DNA from: Bombus terrestris
Taxonomy: Eukaryota; Arthropoda; Insecta; Hymenoptera; Apidae
Length of the DNA stretch: 64,000 bases
Assembly: GCF_910591885.1 (NCBI RefSeq)
Contig: NC_063284.1
Span: 124,001 to 188,000 of the forward strand
Reading direction: 5' to 3'
In this document: in pieces, positions 30,856 through 44,344 of the stretch
Position numbering within the stretch: position 1 is the first letter of the stretch
Layout: every line of letters begins with the position of its first letter
Notes under the pieces: model-generated
The model's input: only the letters and a program-made list of their open reading frames with translations
What the model was told of the DNA's origin: nothing
Databases searched by the model: none
Translations under genes and position numbers: made by a program

Positions 30856-33800
30856 TCTCTCTGTCTCTCTCCCTTTCTCTCCCGAGATTCAGACTGATCT
30901 GACTGCGTACGCTGGTCAGCGCAGCTGCCCTTTTAGGTTATGCTTTCTTTCCGTCCGCGAAATCCCTTAGGATCGGCGTGGCCTCGATTGCGGTGTGTAA
31001 CGGTTCGGAGCGTTTAAGCGATTGTTTACCAAGATCGTGCCCCGGAGGAAACTGCATCGAGTGCAATTCTGTTGCTGAACGAGAGCAACACGCCGAACGA
31101 GGGAGAGTGCGGCTGGCCCTGGTTACCGAGATTCTCTGCGTTTCTTGCACCTCCTAACAGTGTTTTTACCACTACTTCGTTTCATCCCCTTTGTATTTTC
31201 CTTACTTTCCTAGCTTTCGATTTTTCTTTCTTCTACCTTTCTCTTTTTCCTCTTTCCATTCCTCCCTTTCTTTTCTTCTCTTTTTTCTTCTTCCTGACGG
31301 TTTATCCGAGAATGATTGAATCAGGTCAGTGTTTTCGACCATAAGTTGCGCCTGCGTCTGCGCCTTGTTCACTTTGCGCCTCCCTGTTGAAAACTAGGGA
31401 CAACCCAAACATAATATTCCTCTTTGGCTCGCATTATTCTAATATCGTTTGCGAGTCCCTGTAGCCCGATCCAGAGACCCCTTAACCTCGATAATCGAGT
31501 AATCGCTACCCTCACGCGTTCTCGAACTCTATGCTCTGCGTTCGATCGTGCAGCCACACTCCTAAGGTGTTGAAGAAAAGAAAGAGACGTTTGTTTTACT
31601 TTGTGATAAGCCATCGAACTGCTTGATGTAGGGGGGCCGCTTGTTGGCCAGTGATGTTATGAAGAATCGCAGGAAAATTTTGGCACGAAGCAAGAATTTT
31701 CGCTTCTTTCTTTCGTCCCACTTCTAAATTCGCGCTACGATCTGGAAGGATACAAACTGTTACGCCGTTCGTTTTTTCTTGAGACAGTTGATACCGGCGC
31801 GACAAATTTTGCTCTAATTTGCAGGTTAACGGACTTGAGAGACTGTTTTTGTTTGGCCCTGTATGCCCATGTTTGTCCTACTTTTGTCCAACAGCGCTGG
31901 CTGGTGTCGTTTGTCTTCGAGTACACCAGACCGACTGAAATTTCGAAAACTCTTCCCTGTGGGCACTCTCGTAGTGACGCGTTGTGTACACGTTCTAAAT
32001 AAATTCTCAAGGAGAACGTTAAATTTTTTCCCGTGATTCTCTCGTTCGTCGTTTCTCGGCCAAGAGTGAAAGACGAGAAGAACAGGGACGAAAACGTGAA
32101 AAAAGGAAAAAAAAAAAAAAAGAAGAAAAAATATGTAGCGCGAGCTGTTGCAAGGATATATAGATATTCGATAATAACTTCCCAGGCGAGCAGGCGAGGC
32201 GCGCGAAAGGCTTTGTTTATAGTCTGTTCTACTTATTTACCGCGTATAAAACACGTAGGGTAAATTACTTTCCCGTTGACCCGGTGCCTGACACTCCACT
32301 TAACATCTAGGCGATAAGCATTTTCCATGGCGGCTCGCACGCGGTTTTACAGTTTCTTTACACGCAATTACATCTCGTTTAAAGCGATTCCCTCTCATTG
32401 ATAGACCTACTATTTTCCAATACGTACAGGACTCAACTAGCCTGCTTCTCTCTCTCCGGCCTGTTTTCGATGCTAACTCAACGAATTCCTCGGGCATTGA
32501 CCAACACGTGAACGCGCCAATTATCCAAACTGACTTTCTTCTGTGAGCCTCCTTTTACCAAACTCTATCCTTAGTGCCCCTCTGCGAATCCTTTGTCGTG
32601 TCCTTTACCTTTACCTTGTCTTCTTGATCGCGTTTGTAAAATGAAACTGGTAGGTTTCTCGCGCAATCGCGTGATTTGAACGCAAACTGCATCGGTTAAT
32701 TTCTGTGCAGGAGTTACGGAGCAAGAGACCTTTTAAGATATGGGACAGCTGGCGTAACGTAAGAAAGGGACTGTGTGTTAGCAATTTCGAGGAACTGATA
32801 CACCAGGGTAAGAAGCGAGCGTGCCCTCTGAAACCGCTAGCGAAAGTAACGACTCGCTGGTGCTCGCTGTGGAAAGTATACATAATGTATCTCGACGATT
32901 CTACCTTTGCTCCGAACCGGAGCCGCCTTTGCTTCGATGCTCGATTTCTCGCGATAAGCGCTGCTCTGATACACGACAATTTATATACATAACGTGATTT
33001 CTTTCTTTTCACGACACACAAGATATTGGATTACTGGTCGCAAGGTATCGCTTTTTTTATGCAGAACATTTATTCGAATCGAAGCGAATCGAATCGAATC
33101 GAATCGAATCGAATCGTCGCCGCCCGTTGTCGGACAAAGAGAGAGAGAGAGAGAGAGGGAGAGAGGGAGAGAGAGAAAGAGAGGGAGAGAGAGAGGGAGG
33201 GAGAGAGGGAGAGAGAGAGAGAGAGAGAGAATAGAGAAGATAACGGATAACACGTTCACGAAGCGTTTCGTACGAGATCTCGAAGAAAGAACCGTAGGCG
33301 AGGAAGATCGTGAATATTCTCTTCACCGAGAGAGGCATCTACCATCGAATCGAATCGTATCGTATCGAATTAACCCGCAGATTCGATTCGAACATCGTGA
33401 GACACTCCTCTCTCGAACAGCGGATAAACATTACTTTGTTCGTTCGTTATTTCGCCTCGGTCTACTCTTCTTTCTTTTCATTCCTTCCTATCGTAGTTCG
33501 AATCGACGCTACAACGTAACGTTGTCGATCGATCATGTTCCAGGCCGACTAATCGCTGTTTCATTCTTTCTCTCTTCTCTTTCAGGTAAGGAGAAATTGG
33601 GCGTGCCTCAGAACGAGAATGTCTCCGTAGTTCTGGAATCGGACGGAACGCAGGTCGAGGACGGCGAATATTTTAAAACCCTAGCGAATAATACGATTCT
33701 GTTGTTGTTACGGCATGGTGAACGCTGGTGTCCAACTGGGGTCGACATCATACGCGCCGGTACCTATTCGAAGAATAACCATTATCTGCCGTGCATAAGT

Positions 33801-36800
33801 ATCAAGGATACCTGCTGATCGAAACATTGATATTTTTATCGTATTTTCAACGACATGGTAGAAGAATGCGCTTCTCTATCTATTAATTCTTCTTACTTCT
33901 TCTTATAACTGCGATCCAAAGTGAAACTTCCGTTAAATCGAAACTGAAACATATGATACATTCCACATTCCATAAATAGCTAAATAAATTCATCAAATCT
34001 ATAGAAGCTTATAAAATGTAGTTGGAAACATATATTCTGCTTGTTCTAAAATTTCAACGTAGATGCGATTAAAGCCGCTTAACTTGGATGTTCCCCGTAG
34101 ATGAAATTTTCATCCACTTTCGATTATTGCTTCTTTATATATACCAGTTGTTACTAATTACTAAATACCAACTGCTGCTTTTATCAATTTCTGCCAACCG
34201 TATATAGTTGTCGCGGATAAGACGATAAGCGGAAATTCGATAAAAAATTTGAAGCGTGCTTTATACGTTTGCGATATATTGAAAGCGTTCAAATACCTAT
34301 GCACGGTAGCGTTGTCTTGGCGGAAAAGAGAGGTAGAACCGAGGAAACGCGTGCTGATAGGATTAACCTATAAATTAGAGCATAGACCGCGAATAGCCGT
34401 AAGAGTACAAAATGGAAGGATTCCGTGAAAAGTAGACAAACAGGATGATCGAAGCGATTCGTCGAAAGCCAAGAAAAGACACGCCGTATTAATAAGATAT
34501 TCCATTATCTATGCTGCATTCTCTCTCCTCTTACTTCCTCGCTTTGAACGTGATCAGCCTTTACCACCGCTTTTATCCCTCTTCTCACGCGGTTAAGTAA
34601 ACAGGTTGCAAATAACGCGATACTCTCCTGCTAAATATCTAGAGCCGAATTATTTTTACAGAGAAGCAGGAAAAGAGCGGCGGGGGGGGGAAGAGAGAGA
34701 GAGAGAGAGAGAGAAGCATAGCTTGTTTCGATCGCAAAGTGACGTGTCTTCTTCCAACAAATTGATCGTCGATCGATCGTAGGGTAAAGATCTAAGTCGC
34801 GTTTTGCATCAGGCAGCTATAGTTGAAATCGCCAGATCGTCCAACCAAAAATAGACGAATGAGCTACTTGTGATTGAACGACCAGATGTAGATTCAAAGT
34901 AGTGTCAACTTGGTTGACACGGAGTTTGCACGGTGGAATTTGAATAGAAATTTTTAATGCAAACGATGTTTAAGCACAATGTCGATCAAGTTGAAGATTG
35001 TAGTCGTGAGAAGAAGAAATATTCGTCCATTTTTTACCCCGTTGCGATCTGATCGTTTCAAGCGTAGTTGCTTAATGTAAGCAACCGACAGCTTAAGTCT
35101 CGTTTACACCAGGTAACGTTTTGTCCATCGGCTAGATTCATTCTAAATTGTTTGTAAATTCACCGCGTAAACACATTGACAACCAAGTTGAAGCGACTTG
35201 CGATCGTTGGTCGGGACGAAACCCACTCGTCGTTCATATTTTTGGTCGAACGACCTGGTAGTTACTTGATGTACATGTGACTCGAAGCTTCGCCAAATTC
35301 GAAGAATCTAAGATCGTCGGATGAAAAGTTACCTAATGCAGTTAAGGGGTTTTAAAAAACGAAACATTTGTAAGGTCATGTAATGTATTGACGGTGGCAA
35401 CGTCAGCGTCGACGACGGCGTCGACGTGAGCGTTGTATGTCGCGGTCGGATCACAGCAAACTGAGTTTCGCGATGATAATAGCAGGGCCAAGCAGGGGGA
35501 CGCGAGCCCTTCGTGAATAGAAGACGGAGTATCGATTCATAAGTACAATAAGACAAAAGTACAGATTCGTTGAAGAGGGCGATCAGATAACGATTTGTTC
35601 CGTGAACAACGTGGATGGTGTACAAGGCACGGCGCCCACGTTGGCTACCGCGTATCCGGCAACGAGCCGGAAAAAGATCGATACGCGTTCATCGTAATGT
35701 ACTTAGGCGAGGCAAGACATACATGACATGTACCTTGTTGCGTATCGCTGGTTGGCTATATCGGTATGTACATATGTAGCCAACGGTGGAAATAGGATAG
35801 GTAGCGCGCCGCGTACGAGTCTAACACGCTCTCACGTCCCGTGTGTCTATTGATTTCAGCGATTTCGGCAATTCCGAAAATAGTCTGCGAAACGATCCAC
35901 GCCCTGGAGCTACACGATGAGACGCCGTCGTGGAAGATCATGGACAATAAGGGACGAGTCACGGTGGTGCTGCACTGGGATCAGCGTTCATCGACGTCGT
36001 CGCAGGCGCAGCAACAGCAGAAGGGTCAAGATGTGCAGGCCTCCAAGTATTCGCCGACTAAGAAAACCGACCTGAGCGGTAGTCAACGGCCGCCCTTGGT
36101 CATCCAGACCAGCCTGGACAAGCTCAACTATGCAGGGAAGCTGGGTCATCTGGCGGCAGAAGTTGGTCCTAGCCGTTACACCAGCCCCCATATCACTGTG
36201 ATAAATCATGACGACATGGTACGAGATCGTGACTATCTTTTTTATCTCGAGCTCTCTTTTCACTCTGTAGAACCGATTCACGCGAGGTTTCCGGGTAACG
36301 AGTCGATTTCGATGGCGCAGGAGACACCGAGCGCCAATGTCACGTTCCATGGAGATCCAGGACGCTGTTAAGCTGCACGATTCGAGCCCGGAAGCCTCGA
36401 ACGCGTCGAGTCGCGGTCGCGTCTACCGACGTCGATACACACACAGTAGTAGCCTCGAGAAATCCTCGAATCTTCGATCTATTCAAACGATTAAAACCGC
36501 CGTGGTAACGACAGCAGCAGCAGCAGCAGCAGCAGCAGCCGCAGCTGCAGCCGCAGCCTCAGCCACAGCCTCACGGGATCCCAGGCCGTCTGGTGAAGCA
36601 GGGTACCAACTCGTTCGACAGCACCACCATCCATATCCACACGCCGGAATGCTCGAACCATATTCATCAGCCGGTAGCGAGGAACGGGAGCCCTGTCAAC
36701 GGAGCGGACGGCGGTGCCAGCGGAGAATGCGACTTCCATTGCTGTGCCCTGCACGAGGAGGGCCGTAGAATCGCGGTGCACAAGTCGGTGGCTACATCGC

Positions 36801-37423
36801 CGATCCAGGATGCCCAGCATCAGCAGTATCAGCAACAGCATCATCATCCGCATCCGCAGCAGCAGCAACAACAAACGCAGACTCAAACGCCCTCGCCTCA
36901 ACCACCTTCTTCTCTGTCGGACGGGACAAGACGAGCGGGCCTGAGCAAAGGTCACGTGAGATTCTGCGACACCGCGGACGAGGAGTCGAGCTCCCGACTT
37001 GCCGGCAACTCGGCTGCTAGCTTTCATCTTCATCATCATCACAATCATCATCAGGAGCACGACAGCTCCGAATCCGAGACCGAGAACACGATCATGGAGG
37101 ACGAGATCGTGACCTCGGAGAAATTTTTACTGCTCATCGATCAGCTCACCGTAGACCAGAAGCACTTAAGCATCAAGGACATCGGTATCATCCTCGAACG
37201 GCTCAGCTCGAAGATCCTCGATGTAGAGCGGCTCGACCGCGAGAGCGAGAGCGAGGAGTGTTACAACTGGACGATTAAGGCTATTATTAGGGGAGACGTG
37301 TTGCGGGAGCTCGGAGTTATTTACAATGGAAATTATTACGCGATCTCGGAGCATCCTGGATATAAAGAGGAATCGGAGGAAAATAACGAGGATAACGAGG
37401 AGGAGGAGGAGGATAGACTTTAA
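30276..37423 (+). CDS. Drep2: Drep2-type CIDE-N domain protein
   Basis: Exons 30276-30287 (Met-Ala-Arg-Glu), 32711-32807, 33586-33759 and 35860-36218 join in phase. They give a CIDE-N domain at about residues 9-87 (RPFKIWDSWRNVRKG, NVSVVLESDGTQVEDGEYF, ILLLLRHGERW) and then IPKIVCETIHALELHDETPS. The last exon, ending at 37423, carries a conserved tail with poly-Gln and poly-His tracts and KFLLLIDQLTVDQKHLSIKD, RLSSKILDVERL and CYNWTIKAIIRGD. CIDE-N domains polymerise head to tail; Drep2 is the neuronal, synapse-associated member of the fly DFF-related family. Between 36219 and about 36590 the sensible frame changes at least twice. A 52-bp intron at 36219-36270 and a second, somewhere around the CAG run at 36510-36575, are likely but not settled. 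The 37-bp order of frames could also reflect alternative ends (one frame stops at 36371). The terminal residues are EEEEEDRL. Confidence 0.88.
30720..30890 (+). repeat. (CT)n-rich tract in Drep2 intron 1
   Basis: CT repeats interrupted by TTT and GT. Low complexity only. Confidence 0.85.
30891..32710. other. Rest of Drep2 intron 1
   Basis: No coding exon recognised. A 15-bp A run with AAGAAGAAAAAA lies at 32108-32130. Confidence 0.5.
33075..33232 (+). repeat. (GAATC)n and (GA)n in Drep2 intron 2
   Basis: A pentamer array GAATC at 33075-33117, then GA/GGGA repeats from about 33137. A second, shorter set of GAATC/GTATC units lies near 33345-33370. Confidence 0.9.
33760..35859. other. Drep2 intron 3
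   Basis: 2.1 kb with a short (GA)n at about 34690-34715. No exon or element is recognised. Confidence 0.55.
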
Positions 37424-37439
37424 TATGATGCTGTTTTAC

Positions 37440-37440
<1 letters not shown>

Positions 37441-37518
<78 letters not shown>

Positions 37519-37550
37519 GTAGGTAGGTAGGTAGGTAGATAGGTAGATAA

Positions 37551-37584
<34 letters not shown>
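37441..37584 (+). repeat. (GATA)n microsatellite in the Drep2 3' flank
   Basis: About 36 tetramers, GATA with a central GGTA patch, starting 18 bp past the Drep2 stop and therefore probably transcribed in the 3' UTR. Confidence 0.95.
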
Positions 37585-37823
37585 TATACACCTATTAATG
37601 GTTATTATTAATATAGTACGTATCGAGCTGCAGGGAGGGGGAAACGTTTAAAAGGGCAAAGAACGCGTATGAAAAACACGGGAAATGGAGAAAGGTTGAA
37701 TCGGCGGAGGGTCGAACGCACGAACATTCTCAGATTTTTTGATAGAAAATCGGGGGTGGGTAGGAAGGCCGGGGATGACGGTAAACGAGCGGCAAAACGT
37801 GATTTTTTTCAAAATGTTTTCAT

Positions 37824-37855
37824 AATAAAACGAAGGTCGCGTTATAATAAAAAAA
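37824..37855 (+). terminator. Candidate polyadenylation signals for Drep2
   Basis: AATAAA at 37824-37829 and again within ATAATAAAAAAAA near 37848, about 400 bp after the stop. Confidence 0.45.
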
Positions 37856-37859
37856 AAAG

Positions 37860-39594
37860 AAAAAAAATCGTACGATACCTTGTAAACTTAGTTCTAAAAA
37901 CGGTTGTTGAAATATGTACTTATTAAATAGTATATATACTTGTAGGAAACATTTTTGGGATTACGGACGTTGATTCCGTAACCGTCCACAACACTGCCCT
38001 ATCTAAAAAATAAAAAAAAAGCAAAAAAAAAAAAAAAAAAAATTGAGAGGTAGAGAAAGGAAAGGAGGGGAATAAGAGGAGAACGAAACAAGATAGAGGC
38101 TCGATCTGTTTGTGGCTGTCTGTCGAACTGTTCTGCGTTGTTTTTCGTCCCGCTCGATCTACGACGACGAACCGACGGAAACTAGAACCGAACTCTCGAT
38201 TGAACGTCGCGAAACACAAATATGTAGAGAGCAAAAGAGAGGCACAGAGATAGACAGATAGATAGATAGATAGATAAATGAGAGAGGCAGAGAGTAGAAC
38301 GACTACACACGATGATCATGAACGGCCAAAAATTCGTCTCTGATTTGGCGTGGAAAACGCGCCGTATCATTGAAAAGAAGAATGTAGATCCAGCAGAAAA
38401 AGGCACAAGAAAGAGAGAGAGAAAGATGAAAAAGAAAGAGGATATGTACACGTCGATTTATTTGTCGTTTGTCGCCGACGTAAATTCTCCTAAGATTCAC
38501 GGGCTTAAATCGTGCTTTGCGTAGCAAGAGTCCCTTGCAGTCGGAATCGGACATTCCACTTTGCCAAAGGATTCTCGTTCCCCTTCGATCGTCAGAAGCG
38601 CGAGCCGTTTCAATCGAAAGTCAAGCTACAGATAGCCTCGAGAGTTTCGTTCGAAGCAGATCGTTTGAAATGAAAATTTTGTTCCTTGTCAGTTTGTAAG
38701 AAACGAATTAAATCAACTGCCCGGCTCTCGCTATGTATAACACACGGTGCACGTACTACGACATGCGACGCGTTGTTTCATTCACGTACGTTACACACCA
38801 TACATTATACATGCACATACACATAGAGACATATGAAATACAGTTGTCTAACACACAGAGAATCACAGAGAACACATGCACGCGATACGGTATATAGGGA
38901 ATACGGAAGACCTCATTCAGGATTTACGTTAGCGATTACGCTACGATAAGTGATACCGATATATAAGAGAATTAGTCGCGCCACGGACAAGTTTATCCGG
39001 CGTACTCCGTGAAACTTTGCAATTTTAATATATTTCTATTGTAAGTATACTTGACACTGCGAACGAGGACACGACGAAAAATATTCGATAACGTATGTAG
39101 CGAAGGCGTCGTGCAAAGAAATCACACTTTATACATAAAGTGTGTGTGTGTGTGTGTGTACACACACACACACACACACGCACACACACACGCACACACA
39201 CACGAATATATACCTAAATTACTGCTCCGTAAAGAGAGCTTGGTGCTCGGGATAAGAACCAACGGGGTAAAATTGCACGTGTGTGTACGTTGCATAGAAA
39301 GAACAACGTTCGGTTCAGTTCGTTTGGTTTTCCGGATGAGAGCAGTTTCCTTGTGGCATGGTCTTCGCGTACCTCGTTCCGTCCTCGATTTTCTCGCGCG
39401 TTACGTTTCTCGTATCGACTAGGGGGCTGGATGCGAGGGAAACTCGACCGAACGAGGAAGACGAAGCGTGAAGGTACGAAAGGCAACGAGGATGAACGAA
39501 ACAGCGAGAGAGAACAAGTTCGAATGCGCGCCTGTGCGAATCTTTCGTTATGCGAGAACGAATGCGTGTCTGAAAGAACGGAACGAGAAGACCA

Positions 39595-39643
<49 letters not shown>

Positions 39644-40005
39644 TGAGAGAGTGAGAGAGGAAAAGTGCGAGGATGGGTATAGAAAAAAAGGGAAAGATGA
39701 AGAGAGAACGAGGTAAAACGAAGCACGTCTTTTGTTGTGCGAAATGTCACTTCTCTTCTCGTGCCGACGGATGTTCTTTTTTTTTCGACCGATTCAGTGG
39801 AACAGAGTGTGTTACATGTGCTTTTATGAATTTAACGCTACACGACTTGTGCATCTCCCGAGGGATGTTTCTACCGTTCAGAACCCGTTTGCAGGTTTTT
39901 TCGTATCGTAGTGTCACTTTAAATATTAATAAATAAATGAATTATTAAAACTGAATAAACAAACGGATAAATAAATGAATGAATAAAACAATGAGAATAA
40001 TAAAA

Positions 40006-40050
<45 letters not shown>

Positions 40051-40063
40051 CAACAACAACAAC

Positions 40064-40097
<34 letters not shown>

Positions 40098-41209
40098 GGG
40101 AATAAAAAGATTGTTATAAGTTGTAACTGTTGTTTTTGGTATAATGCAGGTACTATATACCCGTTGAAAACGAACATGGGGCCTCCGTCATTCATTTACG
40201 CAGCCTTCATCCTTAAATCCTTCGCGCGCTACGAGGCACACACGCGCCTTCTTTATCGGATTTCGCCCAGGATGGTATACACGTTTTGTGATTTTTTCCC
40301 GTGCTAAACGATTCGCCCCGAAGCGATTCCTGCCTTTTCTTTTTTTTCTTTCTTCTTCCTTCTTTTTATTCGGCATTATTCCTTTCGAGACAAGGGATCG
40401 AAGAAGATCGATCGTGAAACGGGAAGACAAGCGAGGCAAGCGGGGCACGCGGTATCGAAGGGGTGAGGAGAAAGAGGACATCGAGACGGAGAATATAAGT
40501 AACCTCGCATTACGATTACCTCTGTATATCTGAATAGCCGAATTACGGGAAAAGGCTAGCGAGGGATAGAGAAAAAAGGAGAGTGAGTGAGTGAGTGAGT
40601 GATTGAGTGAATGAGTGAGTGAGTGATGGAGAGAGAGAGAGAGAGAGAGTGCGTGCGCGTGCTCGCGCGCGTGTATGTGTGTGTGTGTGTGCGCGTGCGT
40701 GCGCGCGCGCGGCAAAACGAGAGAAAACCATCGAATCGATGTATCTATGTTTTCATCGCTTGTCATCTCTTGCCGCGTAGCGTGTTAAAATTAAATCCTA
40801 ACGATTGATACACCGATTGATCAAGATAAGGTTTACGTGAGGACAGGAGTACGAATAAAGAAAGCAAGGAAAAAAGGAAAAGAAAGAAAATAAAACGAAG
40901 AAAAAGTAAAGAAGAGAAAAAGAAAGGAGCGATGGAGAAAAAGATTGAGAACGAGTCTTCCCTCGTATGAGATGAGGCGCCGCGTGTGAGTGCATTCGCG
41001 TGTATTGGCACGCGTGCACGTAAGTTAAACGAGAGCTATAAGGAGAAATAATTACAATTTACAATCCTACTATGCACTGTCAAAATGAAACATAAATTAA
41101 AGTAGCGCGAGTTAAGGTTTTTTAAGCGTTAAAAACGATGTACTGACTTTTTTAATGACGTTTTATCGCGTTACGGAGTACTAGACACACACACACGCAC
41201 ACGCGCGCG

Positions 41210-41243
<34 letters not shown>

Positions 41244-41633
41244 TACGGAGATGTATATGTACAGACGTGTGTGTATATATATATATATATATATGCGTGC
41301 GTACATACATATATACATACATACATACATACATACATACATACATACATACAGACATACATGCATGCTTACATGCATACATACGGAAGGGATATAAACA
41401 AGTACATATATAAATACGAATAAAAATAAATAAATGAATAAATAAACGAATAAATAAATGAATATACACACACAAATACGTACACATGCATACATACTAG
41501 TATACAATTGTCTGCGAGCGAGTGTCTGATGAACGATGCGCAAATAAACGAGAATGTAAATAATAAAGAACCATATACATATATACGATATATCGTTGAC
41601 AAAGAACCTATAACGTTCGTGGAACCGCTCGTA
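37860..41633. repeat. Gene-free microsatellite-rich region
   Basis: Holds (GATA)n near 38255, paired (GT)n/(AC)n at 39141-39202, (GA)n at 39599-39638, (AAT/AAC)n at 40006-40094, (GAGT)n then (GA)n at 40580-40650, and a compound array of CA, CG, TA and TACA units at 41184-41355. Open frames here come from these repeats. Confidence 0.75.
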
Positions 41634-42072
41634 CAGTGGCCTGCAAGAGTATTTATATTTAAGAAGATAGGAGTATTATGCGAAACACTTGGATATTTCA
41701 TTAGCGTTATAATGGGACGCAGCTGTCAAAATTATATTGACAAAATATCAATTCAATCTGAGAATATACATACGTACATATATAGAAAGTGCAACATGTT
41801 TAGCGCAAACCTGTATTTAGCAAAAAATTAATATACAGTGTGAATGGCCATCTTAAATAGTAAATATGGCCCGACTGAGTACCGCGACTCATTGATGTAG
41901 TAGATGATTTTAAGCCTGTTTAAATAGTTTTACGATCTCTGCGAAATGTATACTCGTACCGAACATCTTGCAACTTCTATATACCTTATCGGAATTGTTT
42001 AAAATTTAACCAGTGCCATAAGCATAATATATTCGTAAAAGGTGTCAACGAGCGTACTTTCGTGGGCCACTG
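41634..42072. mobile_element. Palindromic Tc1-like element, complete short copy
   Basis: Preceded by TA, it begins CAGTGGCCTGCAAGAGTATT and ends with the reverse complement of CAGTGGCCCACGAAAGTACG, so the ends are matching inverted repeats of the Tc1 CAGTG...AAAGTA style. The 439-bp interior is two divergent arms in opposite orientation. It is the best template for defining the family. Confidence 0.82.
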
Positions 42073-44130
42073 AACGAACTCGTTCGAGAGGTTGTTTCAC
42101 GTCGTAGATAAAATCTTTCGGTAGATTCGATGATCTACGGTCAATTTAAATGGAACAACCGTTCGTTCAAATAAACGAAAGACGGCAATTTGGCGAAGAG
42201 CGTTCGAGCTAGGGAATAAGATTCGCTTCGCTCGGCGCCGCTTCGACAGTAGCATTTTACAAAAATTTAACTCGCAGGATTTATGGTGAGAAATCTTTTG
42301 CGCCCTTTTTCCCAGCGATTACGACGTTCTAAGCGATTCATCGCAGCTGACTCGGGTCGAGAGGGTACGAAATTTGTAGCACTCAACTTGAAGCACCTAA
42401 ATACTAATAAGATATCGTTCGATGAATCCAAAGATGTAAAAGTACAGCCATTTATGGCAAATCTGATGAGAAAGGTGTAAAAAAAAATATGGATAAAGTT
42501 GACGGAGCTCGGCAACTTTCCAACTTTGAGTGAAACGCAAAAATTCAAACTCTACTTCGTAAAGGAAAATCGGTATTTATATTTATTGTTAATTAAACTT
42601 TGAATTGTTAATTAATACTTATCAATTAAACGACAAGTTAATGTAATGCATTACGATGCAAATATTCCATGAAATATGTTTCTAATTATACTACGACCAA
42701 TTATAACTGACTGCTAAAACCGAATGGGATGTAATATTCCATCGCATCGCATCGCATCGCATCGTCAACTTCGTCTAGAATTTTTACAACTTACCCATCA
42801 CATTTTCCATGAATGATTGCACTTTTATACCTTGGGAGTACCTACAGAATGATGACTCATTGGAATTTTGGGTGCCTGAAGGGGACACAAGTTTGGCTCT
42901 TTTTCATCATTCTCCGTTTCATGTTCGCGGAATACAACGACGACGGCGAATAACGAGTCACGCTGACGCCGTTGATCCCGAACGATGCTCGACGTAAGAC
43001 AGAAAAGCTACGGGATATGGCTCGATCGGAATCACTACCATTCAACAAGATCGTAGTCGTCGGTGAGGACTTTGCTATTTCTATTTATCGATTCAGCATC
43101 GAGGAAGAAACATTTCGTTCACCCGTTTACGAATAAAGATATCGGACGGCCGGTCTTCTATTTTCTTTGATCGTAAGTTATTTACATCGCGTTCTTTAAG
43201 GTGGTTTTAGTACCGCGACTGTAATACTCGTGAAAAGTAGAGCACGCCGATTGTGAGACTCCGTAGACTTGGTAAGGCTAGGTCTTGTAAAGATTCAATC
43301 ACGCGCAGATAATACATTAAATGACGGTGAAAATTTCAAAGAATTCGTAAGAAAGTCAATCTACGTTCTAAATAGCTTAACGCAGCTCGCGAGCAACTCG
43401 TTACATTTTTTACGCGTTGAAACTAATAATTCCCCCCTTCTTCTTCCCCAATAATTCCTAATTCTCAATTTTCCAACGATGGCTGCGCGATCGAAACGCG
43501 CGGCAGTATATCTCGTCGTTGGATATCCGGTGCGATTGAAATGTGTTTTCATTAAATTGAAAGCCGCGGAGTCGGATAGGAACAACGAGTCCTTGGTATG
43601 CGTGTGCTGTTGGAACATTGATATTCGGTTTGCATCGTCCGTTCTTATCTTTTCGGCGGAAAATTCTACTCGGCTTTTAATCGCGTTGGACGAAGAAATG
43701 ATCAAGACGGCCCATCTTCAAGAGCACACGGCGCGACGCAGCGGCCGATGTTAGTAGCGGTGCTGGCTTGGCTACGACGCAAAGTTATCAGTAAAAAGCT
43801 CGCGTACTTATCTGCCTGTCCTTAGTCTCGGCGAATAACTAAGCCGCGAAAAGTGACATTCTTATTTGGTTCTCTTAGCGGCCGAAGTAAATACCGAAGG
43901 CAGAAGGTGTAATCTCGCAACAGGCGACCAAGATATTGATCCACGATGTTACACGGCGACGTGATTCCTCTCTCTTCGAACACGTCATTTTCTTCGTGTC
44001 AACGGATTACGTCGGACGCTGTGTTTTTCTCCAGCCAATTCGATTCGTGGAAGAAGGTACAAGCACGCGTGTAAAGGCCCTCGGCTCGTCGAGCATCTGT
44101 TCCCTCGATGCTCGCAACTTTACTAATTTA
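42073..44130. other. Intergenic DNA, no gene supported
   Basis: A (GCATC)n pentamer array lies at 42741-42764. A 65-residue frame at 42283-42480 and a segment near 42955-43030 have gene-like codon composition but no recognised domain or complete exon structure. Confidence 0.4.
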
Positions 44131-44306
44131 TTAGGGACGAAGAGGGAGAAGGGTGGAATAGGACGGTGAAGGGGGAGGGACGACGGATAGAAACGATAGA
44201 TGAAGAGAGAGAAAGGGGGGTGGGTGAGAGGGGCAGAGAGAAGGAGGGAGAGGGGAGGGAGGGGTTAGGCTAGGGTTAGGGAGGAAGGGAGAGGGAGAGG
44301 GAGAGG

Positions 44307-44342
<36 letters not shown>
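44131..44342 (+). repeat. Purine-rich GGGA/GA tract
   Basis: Mixed AG repeats ending in (GA)n, with GGTTAGGCTAGGGTTAGGG near 44262. Confidence 0.8.

Positions 44343-44344
<2 letters not shown>

Noticed and set aside
36337..36768. Separate 143-residue gene in the Drep2 3' part
   Set aside because: Its second half (poly-Ala and Arg-rich) is an out-of-frame reading of the conserved Drep2 tail; the first half is probably a Drep2 exon.
39926..41543. Poly-Ile, poly-Tyr/Val and poly-His/Thr frames
   Set aside because: They come from AAT, TACA and CA arrays.
44262..44281. TTAGG/TTAGGG-like telomere motif
   Set aside because: Only two imperfect units inside a purine-rich tract, not an interstitial telomere array.
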